Assembly (NCBI RefSeq): GCF_014652695.1
Contig: NZ_BMZH01000003.1
Coordinates: forward strand, 62,001 to 126,000
From: Algimonas arctica
GTDB taxonomy: Bacteria; Pseudomonadota; Alphaproteobacteria; Caulobacterales; Maricaulaceae
Reading direction: 5' to 3'
Length of the DNA: 64,000 nt
Shown: piece after piece, positions 56,308 through 64,000 of the stretch
Layout: each line of letters begins with the position of its first letter
Position numbering within the stretch: the first letter of the stretch is position 1
The notes under the pieces: generated by a model
What the model saw: the letters and a program-made list of their open reading frames with translations, nothing else
Database searches by the model: none
What the model was told of the DNA's origin: nothing
Program-made: the position numbers and the translations under genes

Positions 56308-57412
56308 TCCGAATGCTCTCGCCCGAATGCATCAGGTCGAACGCCTCGTTGATCTGATCCAGATCAAGGACGTGGGTAATCATCGGGTCAATCTCGATCT
56401 TGCCGTTCATATACCAATCGACAATTTTCGGCACGTCCGTCCGGCCTTTGGCACCACCGAAGGCTGAGCCTTTCCAAACGCGACCTGTGACCAATTGGAA
56501 CGGGCGGGTGCTGATTTCTTTGCCAGCTTCAGCGACGCCGATGACCACAGAGACGCCCCAACCGCGGTGGCAGGCCTCTAACGCATTGCGCATCACGTCG
56601 GTATTGCCCGTGCAATCAAAGGTGTAATCCGCGCCGCCATCGGTGAGGTCAACCAGATGCGCGACAAGGTCGCCGTCAACCTTTTTGGGATTGACGAAAT
56701 GGGTCATGCCGAAACGCTCGCCCCATTCTTTTTTATCGTCATTAATATCAACGCCGATAATCTTATCCGCCCCGACTAACCGCGCCGCTTGCAACACATT
56801 GAGACCAATGCCTCCGAGGCCAAACACGATGACATTGCTGCCCGGTTCAACCTTGGCCGAGTTGGTCACAGCGCCCACGCCTGTCGTCACACCGCAGCCA
56901 ATATAGCAGGCTTTGTCGAATGGCGCGTCGTCGCGGATTTTCGCGACCGCGATTTCCGGCAGGACCGTATGGTTCGCAAAGGTCGAGCAACCCATATAAT
57001 GGTAGATCGGCTTGCCGTCAAAGCTGAACCGCGACGTCCCGTCCGGCATCACGCCCTTGCCTTGTGTGGCGCGAATGGCGGTGCAGAGATTGGTCTTGCC
57101 CGACAGGCAGCTTTTACACTGGCGGCATTCCGGCGTGTAGAGCGGGATGACGTGATCGCCCACTTTGAGCGAGGTCACGCCCTCCCCCAGCTCCCGCACA
57201 ATACCCGCGCCCTCATGACCGAGAATGCAGGGAAACAGCCCTTCGCTATCCAGCCCGTCGAGCGTGTATGCATCCGTATGGCAAATTCCCGTCGCCATAA
57301 TCTCAATCAGTACCTCACCCGCCTGTGGACCTTGCAGATCCACCTCGACGACTTTGAGTGGCTCTTTGGCAGCGAAGGCAACAGCCGCGCGGGTTTTACG
57401 GATTTTTGTCAT
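56291..57412 (-). CDS. frmA: S-(hydroxymethyl)glutathione dehydrogenase / class III alcohol dehydrogenase
   Basis: A 373-residue zinc-dependent dehydrogenase that oxidises S-hydroxymethylglutathione, the first step of formaldehyde removal. Signs: [14 protein letters not shown] (catalytic Cys/His), [12 protein letters not shown], the four-Cys structural zinc loop [26 protein letters not shown] and NAD-binding [16 protein letters not shown]. It lies nine bases behind mmsA. Confidence 0.95.
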   Translation of the reverse strand: MTKIRKTRAAVAFAAKEPLKVVEVDLQGPQAGEVLIEIMATGICHTDAYTLDGLDSEGLFPCILGHEGAGIVRELGEGVTSLKVGDHVIPLYTPECRQCKSCLSGKTNLCTAIRATQGKGVMPDGTSRFSFDGKPIYHYMGCSTFANHTVLPEIAVAKIRDDAPFDKACYIGCGVTTGVGAVTNSAKVEPGSNVIVFGLGGIGLNVLQAARLVGADKIIGVDINDDKKEWGERFGMTHFVNPKKVDGDLVAHLVDLTDGGADYTFDCTGNTDVMRNALEACHRGWGVSVVIGVAEAGKEISTRPFQLVTGRVWKGSAFGGAKGRTDVPKIVDWYMNGKIEIDPMITHVLDLDQINEAFDLMHSGESIRSVVVY

Positions 57413-57421
57413 GCTTAAACT

Positions 57422-58915
57422 CTAAAACGTTGGGATAATGAACGCGCTGTCTTCAGTTTCGCCTTCCGGCCAGCGCTGGGTCACGGTTTTGACTTTAGTG
57501 TAGAAGCGCATGCCTTCCATGCCGTACTGATTGGCATCACCGAACGCAGACCGTTTCCAGCCGCCGAAACTATGATAGGCGACAGGGACTGGGATCGGCA
57601 CATTGATACCGACCATGCCGACTTCGACGCGGTCTGCAAATTCGCGCGCGACGCGGCCGTTTTGGGTGAAGATTGCGACGCCATTGCCATATTGATGCTC
57701 GGACGGCAGGCGCACGGCGGCTTCGAAATCTTTGGCGCGAACGATCTGCAACACGGGACCGAAAATCTCTTCGTGGTAGGTCTCCATGTCCGGCGTGACA
57801 TTGTCGAGCAATGTCGGGCCGACGAAGAAGCCGCCTTCATGACCCTGTAAGGTAAAGCCGCGTCCGTCGCGAATGAGGGTCGCGCCTTCGGCCACAGCTT
57901 TGTCGATATCGGCTTCAATCGACGCTTTATGTACGGCGGAGACGACCGGGCCATAATCGGCGTCCGGATCGGTCGAGGTGCCGACCGTCATCGCGTCGAT
58001 CTTCGGGAGCAGCGCTTCCAAAAAGCGTTCCGCTGTGCCTTCGCCGACAGGAACAACGACAGGCAAGGCCATGCAGCGTTCGCCAGCTGAGCCGTAAGCC
58101 GCGCCGAGGATGTCCTTGGCCGCTTGTTCCATATTGGCGTCCGGCATGATGATGCCGTGGTTTTTCGCCCCGCCCATACATTGCGCGCGTTTGCCGTTGG
58201 CCGTGGCCCGGGCATAGACATATTGCGCGATGTCGGATGACCCGACGAAGGATACGGCTTTAATCGTGGCGTGATCGCAGATCGCATCGACGATTTCTTT
58301 GTCGCCATTGATACATTGCAACAACCCGACCGGGCCGCCCGCTTCGACAAACAGTTCCGTCAGCCGCATCGGCACTGAGGGGTCTTTTTCAGACGGTTTC
58401 AAGATGACCGCATTGCCCGTCGTGATCGCCATGCCGAACATCCACATCGGGATCATGGCGGGGAAGTTAAACGGAGTAATCGCGGCGACAACGCCGAGCG
58501 GCTTGCGCATCGAGTAAACGTCGATTTCCGGCCCAGCGCCGTAGGTATGCTCGCCTTTTTGCGCATGCGGCGCACCGCAAGCAAATTCGATCACATCAAG
58601 CCCCCGGATGACATCGCCACGGCTATCGGGAATGACCTTGCCATGTTCGCGTGACAACGTCTCGGCCAGCTCTTCCATATGGCTTTCGACCAGCGCCTTA
58701 TAGGCGAACAAGATGCGGGAGCGTTTTTGCGGATTGGTGTTGGCCCAGGCCACTTGCGCCTTGGCGGCGGATTTAACGGCGGCGTCTAGCTCGGCCGGTG
58801 TTGCCATCGCGACACGCGATTGCACGGCGCCCGTATTGGGATCGAAAATGTCTTTAAAGCGCCCCGATGTGCCGTCTACGCGCGCACCGTCGATAAAATG
58901 GCCAATTGTATGCAT
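57422..58915 (-). CDS. mmsA: Methylmalonate-semialdehyde dehydrogenase (CoA-acylating)
   Basis: A 497-residue aldehyde dehydrogenase of valine/myo-inositol breakdown, making propionyl-CoA or acetyl-CoA. Signs: MHTIGHFIDGARVDGTSGR start, ITPFNFPAMIPMWMFGMAI, VSFVGSSDIAQYVYARA, QCMGGAKNHGIIMPDAN and catalytic Cys in GSAGERCMALPV, then VGINVPIPVPVAYHSFGGWK. The frame is open to 59071 but ATG 58915 has GAGG upstream and matches the family start. It heads the run mmsA-frmA-ORF-VOC-fghA. Confidence 0.93.
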   Translation of the reverse strand: MHTIGHFIDGARVDGTSGRFKDIFDPNTGAVQSRVAMATPAELDAAVKSAAKAQVAWANTNPQKRSRILFAYKALVESHMEELAETLSREHGKVIPDSRGDVIRGLDVIEFACGAPHAQKGEHTYGAGPEIDVYSMRKPLGVVAAITPFNFPAMIPMWMFGMAITTGNAVILKPSEKDPSVPMRLTELFVEAGGPVGLLQCINGDKEIVDAICDHATIKAVSFVGSSDIAQYVYARATANGKRAQCMGGAKNHGIIMPDANMEQAAKDILGAAYGSAGERCMALPVVVPVGEGTAERFLEALLPKIDAMTVGTSTDPDADYGPVVSAVHKASIEADIDKAVAEGATLIRDGRGFTLQGHEGGFFVGPTLLDNVTPDMETYHEEIFGPVLQIVRAKDFEAAVRLPSEHQYGNGVAIFTQNGRVAREFADRVEVGMVGINVPIPVPVAYHSFGGWKRSAFGDANQYGMEGMRFYTKVKTVTQRWPEGETEDSAFIIPTF

Positions 58916-59108
58916 ATTTTGCCTCGTCAAATCGTCGCGTCGGCGCTGTGAGAGCCAACACGATGTCTCAATGGATAGAATAATTGGAACCACCTTTAAC
59001 GCGGTTTCGTGCCCCTGTCGCGGGTCAAGGCTGTATTCATCATTGGATGGATGTGATGCGTCGAAAATCACCCGTCGCGCAAGGCAAGGCGATGGGGGCG
59101 ACGCGGCG

Positions 59109-61856
59109 CTAGGCGGCTGATGCCTGAGCTTTTTGGGCGGTTTGGGTGGCCTGACTTGTCTGCCCCTGCCATTTTGCGATCATCGCCAACAAGTTACCTT
59201 TAATGAGCGGCTTCGGGAGGTGATCGTCCATTCCGGCCGCCAAATAACGATCCCGTTCCGTATTCATAGCATGGGCCGTCACCGCAATGATCGGCGTGGC
59301 GGGCGCTTTGGCTTGGGCTTCAAGACGACGAATGGCCTGCGTGGCCTTGACCCCATCCATGATCGGCATTGAGATATCCATTAATACCAGATCGAACTGG
59401 GCAACACGGATCGCATTGACGGCTTCCTGTCCATCGTGGACAAAGTGCAAATCAAGCGGTTCGCCCTCACACATTAACCGCATGACTTCGCGATTGACGG
59501 CATTATCTTCCGCGACAAGAATTTTGGGGTTTGCCGTCGGGGCAGTCGCAGTCACGACGGGCTCAGGCTGTGCGCTATGCAGATTAAGAGCAGGATTGGT
59601 GGCGAGGGTTTCAGGGGACATAGCGGCGCGCGCTGACGCAGGAACCATCTTTTGCAACGCGCGGATCACAGCACCGGTTAAGGCCGGTTTTTCGAGCACG
59701 GACTCAACCCCCAGCGCACGGAACTCGCGCTTAACGTCATCACTACCAACAGAGGACAGCACCATCACCGGGGTCGCCGCTATCGTCGCGTCTGCCCGGA
59801 TTTGCCGGACGAATTCCAACCCATCGATATGGGGCATTTGAAAATCACTGATCACGATCGGCAGGGTTTGGCTCCCCCGGGCGGCCACACCTCTCAGAAC
59901 CGCCAACCCTTTTTCCGCACTATCCACACAATAGGCTTTTGCGCCCCATCCCGTGAGCTGCTCGCTAAGAATACGGCGGTTCAACGCGATATCATCCACG
60001 ACTAAAAAAACGACTCCGCTCAGATCACACGTGTGTGGTTCTGCCACGGGTTTCGGCTTTGAGCTTTGCGTCTCAAGGGTCAGTTCAAACCAGAAGGTCG
60101 ACCCGTGGCCATACTCAGATTTGACCCCGATCGTGCCGCCCATCAACTCAACGATGCGGCGACTGATAGAGAGACCAAGTCCTGTGCCACCAAATTGTCG
60201 TGTCGTTGATCCCTCCGCTTGCGTGAATTGATCGAAAATAAGGCCGAGCTTATCCTCAGGAATACCAACCCCCGTATCTTCGACCTCAATCCGAACCCGA
60301 CTCAGACGCGCATCGACATCCTCCATGGTCGCCCGGATCAGCACATGCCCCTCCGAAGTAAATTTGATCGCATTGCCGAGCAAATTTGTCACGGTCTGTC
60401 GAATACGGCCAATATCCCCCACAACCGTGCGGTCGCGAAGGGACTCAATTTCAGCAATCAGATCGATTTCTTTATCGCGCGCCTGACTTCCTAACAGCGC
60501 AATTACGCTTTCAAGGGCGCAGTGTAGATCGAACGGTTCGGGATCGAGTTCCATCTTACCGGACTCAATTTTTGAGAAATCCAAAATGTCATTGATGATT
60601 GTCATCAAAGCCATGCCGGAGTCGTACATGAGGTCGACATAATGGGTTTGCACCTCGGATAGGTCTGTGCCGCGCATTACTTGCGCCATCCCCAAAACGC
60701 CATTCATTGGCGTCCGAATTTCATGGCTCATATTAGCAAGAAATTCAGATTTTGAGACGCTGGCCGCCTTGGCCTTACTGACAGCGGCTTCCAGCGCTTC
60801 CGTGTTTTCTTCGCTGGCCCGCTGAAGCGTATTGTATGTTCGATACAAGTCTCCGACCTCATCTGACCGCTGGTTTTGCTGGATCACATCGCGCCGCTTG
60901 GGCAGAGCGCGCCCCGCAATCAGGTTCGTCAAAGACGAAATCGGCCCGATCAACAGTTTTTCGAGCATGATCCGCAGGACAAGGAGAATAATGATCATTG
61001 ATATGGCTAAGAATAATGTCAGTGTTCGCAATGACGACTTGCCCGACGCGACAATGAAACGCGGTGTATTCGACGATAGTAAGACTGATGTTTTTCCGTT
61101 TTCGGATTGAAACAGCGCCGTTTTCGTCGTGATGACTTTGTCTGCAGAAACATGCGGCGTATAAGCCCGGGCCTCAGCTTGACCGGACGTGAAGGCCAGC
61201 TCGACCAAGCCCAACTCTCCCTCTGCCCGCAAGGTCCAATCAATATTCGTTTTTCTTTTAATGGCCGCGATGAAATCTGCGTCAATTTTGCTGCCAATGA
61301 CGATGTGCCCGACATGGCTTCCGCCGTCACGCGTCCCGACGATCGGCATGGTCGAGACAATCAAAGGTCCGTCGGCAGACTTAATAATGCCGTTCATCAT
61401 GAAGCCTGGCTTCATCAGGTCCATAAGCTGGGACCACCCTGGTTCAGTCATGTCGTAAGCCGCGGCCATATCGGCGAGCGCCAATTGGTCTGCGTTCTCA
61501 TCCTCGTCTCGCACGACACCGTATTTTAAACCCTTCGGGCAGAAGAAGCCGATCAGGTCGAGATTTGCAAATCTGAGTGAACTGGAGAGTCCGGTCTCCG
61601 ATACGGGTGCCTCACCCTGACCCAGCATAAAATCATGCACGACATCCCATTTGCCATATTCAGACATCAAAGCGACTTTGGTTTCGATATTCCCGCGCAC
61701 GGCATTTTCGATCACAAAGAAGTCGGAGTTCGCCTGATGAGTCTCTAAAGCTTCATAGCTGCGCCCGATAACGAGCGTGGCGACGAGCATTGTCACCCCA
61801 CACAGCACAAGGGCTGTCAGGATAAAGGATGCTGTAAATTTCGTTCGTAGTTTCAA
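59109..61856 (-). CDS. Hybrid sensor histidine kinase with two receiver domains
   Basis: A 915-residue membrane kinase. TM1 (about 11-31), a periplasmic CHASE4-like sensor (about 35-275), TM2 (about 282-302), a HAMP-like segment, HisKA with the phospho-His in EFLANMSHEIRTPMNGVLGM, HATPase (LLGNAIKFTSEGHV, EDTGVGIPEDKLGLIFDQFT, FGGTGLGLSISRRI), then two receivers: one with ISDFQMPHIDG, and one with LVLMDISMPIMDG. The start is a TTG. No Hpt domain is present, so phosphate would pass to a separate protein. It is divergent from the TonB receptor. Confidence 0.92.
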   Translation of the reverse strand: MKLRTKFTASFILTALVLCGVTMLVATLVIGRSYEALETHQANSDFFVIENAVRGNIETKVALMSEYGKWDVVHDFMLGQGEAPVSETGLSSSLRFANLDLIGFFCPKGLKYGVVRDEDENADQLALADMAAAYDMTEPGWSQLMDLMKPGFMMNGIIKSADGPLIVSTMPIVGTRDGGSHVGHIVIGSKIDADFIAAIKRKTNIDWTLRAEGELGLVELAFTSGQAEARAYTPHVSADKVITTKTALFQSENGKTSVLLSSNTPRFIVASGKSSLRTLTLFLAISMIIILLVLRIMLEKLLIGPISSLTNLIAGRALPKRRDVIQQNQRSDEVGDLYRTYNTLQRASEENTEALEAAVSKAKAASVSKSEFLANMSHEIRTPMNGVLGMAQVMRGTDLSEVQTHYVDLMYDSGMALMTIINDILDFSKIESGKMELDPEPFDLHCALESVIALLGSQARDKEIDLIAEIESLRDRTVVGDIGRIRQTVTNLLGNAIKFTSEGHVLIRATMEDVDARLSRVRIEVEDTGVGIPEDKLGLIFDQFTQAEGSTTRQFGGTGLGLSISRRIVELMGGTIGVKSEYGHGSTFWFELTLETQSSKPKPVAEPHTCDLSGVVFLVVDDIALNRRILSEQLTGWGAKAYCVDSAEKGLAVLRGVAARGSQTLPIVISDFQMPHIDGLEFVRQIRADATIAATPVMVLSSVGSDDVKREFRALGVESVLEKPALTGAVIRALQKMVPASARAAMSPETLATNPALNLHSAQPEPVVTATAPTANPKILVAEDNAVNREVMRLMCEGEPLDLHFVHDGQEAVNAIRVAQFDLVLMDISMPIMDGVKATQAIRRLEAQAKAPATPIIAVTAHAMNTERDRYLAAGMDDHLPKPLIKGNLLAMIAKWQGQTSQATQTAQKAQASAA

Positions 61857-62190
61857 TGGAATGATATCCGCGCGCCTATTTCACAGTCGCGGATAGCAGG
61901 TGAAAGCTAACTAGGTCTAAACACTGTGGAGCGACGCCAGCATGCGAACTCTCACGCAGCTACGTCAGGATTTATTCGGCCCAATGAACCAAACGGCGCA
62001 TGGCGTGAGCGACCTCAAAAGAGGCGCACGGCTATGAAATGCCTTACTTTGTTGCAATATTGCTACAGTTCTGGATTTTCGACAGTCAAGTTAAAGCTTG
62101 GTGTCATTACGAACTTGTTAGGTCCATGGACCCTCCCTATAGGGGCATTAAGGGAATGCCATTCCTGCATTCAAAATTAAGAAGGGTAAT
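61857..62190. other. Divergent region between hybrid kinase and TonB receptor genes
   Basis: About 330 bases with no convincing gene. A small hairpin GGCATT-AAGGG-AATGCC lies at 62144-62160, close to the receptor ribosome site. The AT-rich stretch around 62048-62080 may hold a promoter. No further sites can be named. Confidence 0.4.
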
Positions 62191-64000
62191 ATGTCCAATC
62201 TAAACCTGAAGCAGCTTCTGCTCTGCTCGTCATTGCTGGTTGGGGCCAGCTTTGCCTCATCGGGGATCGCATTCGCACAAGATGCTGATCCAGAACTTGA
62301 AAACACTGACGCGGAAGTGCTTCTGATTGAAGATGAAGATCTTCTTGACGACGAATCTGCTGACACAGTTGTCGTCACAGGTTCACGCATTAAACGTGAT
62401 GCGTTCACAAGCATCTCACCGCTTCAGGTGATTTCAACTGAATTAGCCCAAGATGTTGGTCTGTTTGACCCAGCTTCTATTCTTCAGCGCTCCGAAGCGG
62501 CTTCTGGCCAGCAAATCGACGCGACATTCCAAGGCTTCGTTCTGGACAATGGTCCGGGCTCACAAACACTGAACATCCGCGGCCTTGGCGCTGACCGGAC
62601 GCTTCTGCTGTTGAATGGTCGTCGTATTGCTCCTGCCGGTGTTGAAGGCGCGCCTTCCAGCCCGTCAATCAACTTGCTGCCTGGTTCCCTGATTGAACGT
62701 TATGACCTGCTGCTCGACGGCGCGTCATCCATCTATGGTTCTGACGCGGTTGCTGGTGTGGGTAACGTAATCCTGCGCAAAGACTTTGAAGGCTTGGAAG
62801 TCTTCGGTTCAGGCAACTACAACCCACGCGGGGGCGGCGACGATTATACTGTCAGCGCATCTTGGGGCAAAAACTCAGACCGTGGCTTCTTCGGCGTTGG
62901 CGCTGAATATGACTTCCGCGACGAAGTTAAGATTTCAGACCGTGACTTCCTTGCTGGTTGTGACACACATTACGAAATCTCTGAAAGCGGCGAAATCCGG
63001 ACTGTCGGTATTTCTGACCGTCTGATTGTTGAAGACCGGACGCCTGGCGTCACAGTGTCCGATAATGCCTGCAAAGTTTCAGGTATTTCCGGCCGTATCT
63101 TCAACCCATTCACAAACCTTGGGTCAATCTACTACACACCCAACGCTGGCAACTCCGGCATTCCTAACTTTGATGAGTCCACAGGCGGCTTCGGCGATGT
63201 CGATGCCAACGGCGACGGCATCCGTGATGTTGACTTCCAAAATGTCAACGTCAACGGATCTAATGCTGACCGTACATTCATCAGTGAACAAAAGCGCATC
63301 AGCATCATGGCGTTTGGTGAATATACGCTTGAAGGCGAAGCTAACATCACACCGTTCTTCGAAGCGCTCTATACGCGCGCTGAAGTGGGTGCGGATAATA
63401 CTGGTGCCCCACAGCTGTTCCCGTATGTGACAATGGCGAACCCGTTCAACCCATGTAATATCGGGACTGGCGTCGATTGTCGTGCGGCACAAAATGCAGG
63501 CGGCTTGTTCGCTAACAACCTCAGCACTGGCTTCTCGACACCCGTTATTCCTATTGTCGCTATCCGCGGTGATCGGAGTAACTTTGATGTTACGCAAGAA
63601 CAGACACGTATCGTCGGCGGTATCAAAGGCGATATCCCTTGGATGAATGTCGGCCCATTGAACGACTGGACCTTTGAAGTTTCCGGGACTTATTCCCGTT
63701 CAGATGGTGAATCGACTCGTCTCGGTATTCGCGAAGACAAGTTGGCTTTGGCTTTGGGTATCGACCCGACGTTCGATTTTGATGGCGACGGCATTGTTGA
63801 TAACAATGGCGACGGCATTGCAGATGATTATGATAATAACGTCAACTTCGGTGTGACCTTTGGCGCGCCTATTGTCGGGGTCAACACGCCCGCAGGTGTC
63901 ATCAACCCTTGTGATGCTTCGGCCCTCTCAAACCCTAGTTTGGCGATGGCCGATCTGACGGCGGGCTGTGTCCCGGTCAATCTGTTCGCCGATAGCGTCC
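62191..64000 (+). CDS. TonB-dependent receptor (3' partial)
   Basis: The first 603 residues of an outer-membrane TonB-dependent receptor; the gene runs off the window. Signal peptide ending near AFAQ, an acidic linker, the plug start DTVVVTGSRIKRDAFTSISP, LNIRGLGADRTLLLLNGRRI, and the plug-barrel boundary IYGSDAVAGVGNVILRKDFE. Barrel loops contain Asp-rich turns (DVDANGDGIRDVD; DFDGDGIVDNNGDGIADD) that look like calcium-binding repeats. Ligand unknown. GAAGGG lies before the ATG. Confidence 0.93.
   Translation, partial: MSNLNLKQLLLCSSLLVGASFASSGIAFAQDADPELENTDAEVLLIEDEDLLDDESADTVVVTGSRIKRDAFTSISPLQVISTELAQDVGLFDPASILQRSEAASGQQIDATFQGFVLDNGPGSQTLNIRGLGADRTLLLLNGRRIAPAGVEGAPSSPSINLLPGSLIERYDLLLDGASSIYGSDAVAGVGNVILRKDFEGLEVFGSGNYNPRGGGDDYTVSASWGKNSDRGFFGVGAEYDFRDEVKISDRDFLAGCDTHYEISESGEIRTVGISDRLIVEDRTPGVTVSDNACKVSGISGRIFNPFTNLGSIYYTPNAGNSGIPNFDESTGGFGDVDANGDGIRDVDFQNVNVNGSNADRTFISEQKRISIMAFGEYTLEGEANITPFFEALYTRAEVGADNTGAPQLFPYVTMANPFNPCNIGTGVDCRAAQNAGGLFANNLSTGFSTPVIPIVAIRGDRSNFDVTQEQTRIVGGIKGDIPWMNVGPLNDWTFEVSGTYSRSDGESTRLGIREDKLALALGIDPTFDFDGDGIVDNNGDGIADDYDNNVNFGVTFGAPIVGVNTPAGVINPCDASALSNPSLAMADLTAGCVPVNLFADSV

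Overview
The window looks like a chromosomal segment of a marine, stalked/dimorphic-type alphaproteobacterium (Hyphomonadaceae/Maricaulales-like). The evidence is moderate-GC DNA, many lipoproteins and outer-membrane beta-barrels, a TonB-dependent receptor, a SapC protein, a paired beta-helix protein plus diheme cytochrome of the type named after a Hyphomonas locus, an HWE-family kinase and a methanogen-output-domain protein. The genus is an inference from gene content; no rRNA is present.

Layout. 1-13.8 kb is housekeeping and peripheral metabolism: DCC/DUF393 and DUF4166 proteins, a PhyH dioxygenase, a cytochrome/beta-helix lipoprotein pair, a TetR regulator with mtgA, an aromatic aminotransferase, an S41 protease, an AGCS symporter, a repeat-rich secreted protein, VanZ, pterin dehydratase and a DUF885 peptidase. 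13.8-17.7 kb holds three tandem members of a paralogous family of lipobox-carrying outer-membrane beta-barrels; two more lie at 34.3-36.2 kb and a truncated sixth copy at 38.7 kb on the other strand. 17.8-25.5 kb carries pdxY, a class C-like esterase, three hotdog thioesterase genes, SapC, a Zur/Fur regulator, an alpha/beta hydrolase, a crotonase and PaiB. 25.5-36.9 kb has gyrB (with an HNH endonuclease remnant directly behind it), a DUF481 protein, an MFS exporter with an odd 5' end, an exported methyltransferase, an NDUFA9-like reductase, a sirtuin and a YgeA-like racemase.

37.1-47.3 kb begins with tRNA-Leu(CAG) and is an accessory, decaying region. It holds an HGGxSTG protein with an in-frame stop, a frameshifted phage-type HTH protein, the N-terminal stub of a type I restriction methylase, small ORFs broken by stops or shifts, and the truncated barrel lipoprotein. 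Among these sit intact genes: an acyltransferase, a DUF2165 membrane protein and a three-gene signalling module (MetOD1 protein, PAS-HWE kinase, stand-alone receiver). No integrase or intact mobile element was seen.

47.7-64 kb returns to core-type genes: a DEAD-box helicase with DbpA domain, a patatin, a VIT1/CCC1 transporter, a LOG-family protein, a small cytochrome c and a BLUF photoreceptor. Then comes a minus-strand run of mmsA, class III alcohol dehydrogenase, an AT-rich ParB/Srx-like gene, a VOC protein and S-formylglutathione hydrolase (formaldehyde detoxification). The window ends with a hybrid sensor kinase divergent from a large TonB-dependent receptor cut by the window edge.

No clearly new multi-gene system can be proven from sequence alone. 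The best candidates for follow-up are the lipoprotein/barrel paralog family, the MetOD1-HWE-receiver module, the eroded tRNA-adjacent region, and the MFS gene with an apparent ATC start and a terminator-like hairpin inside its first codons.
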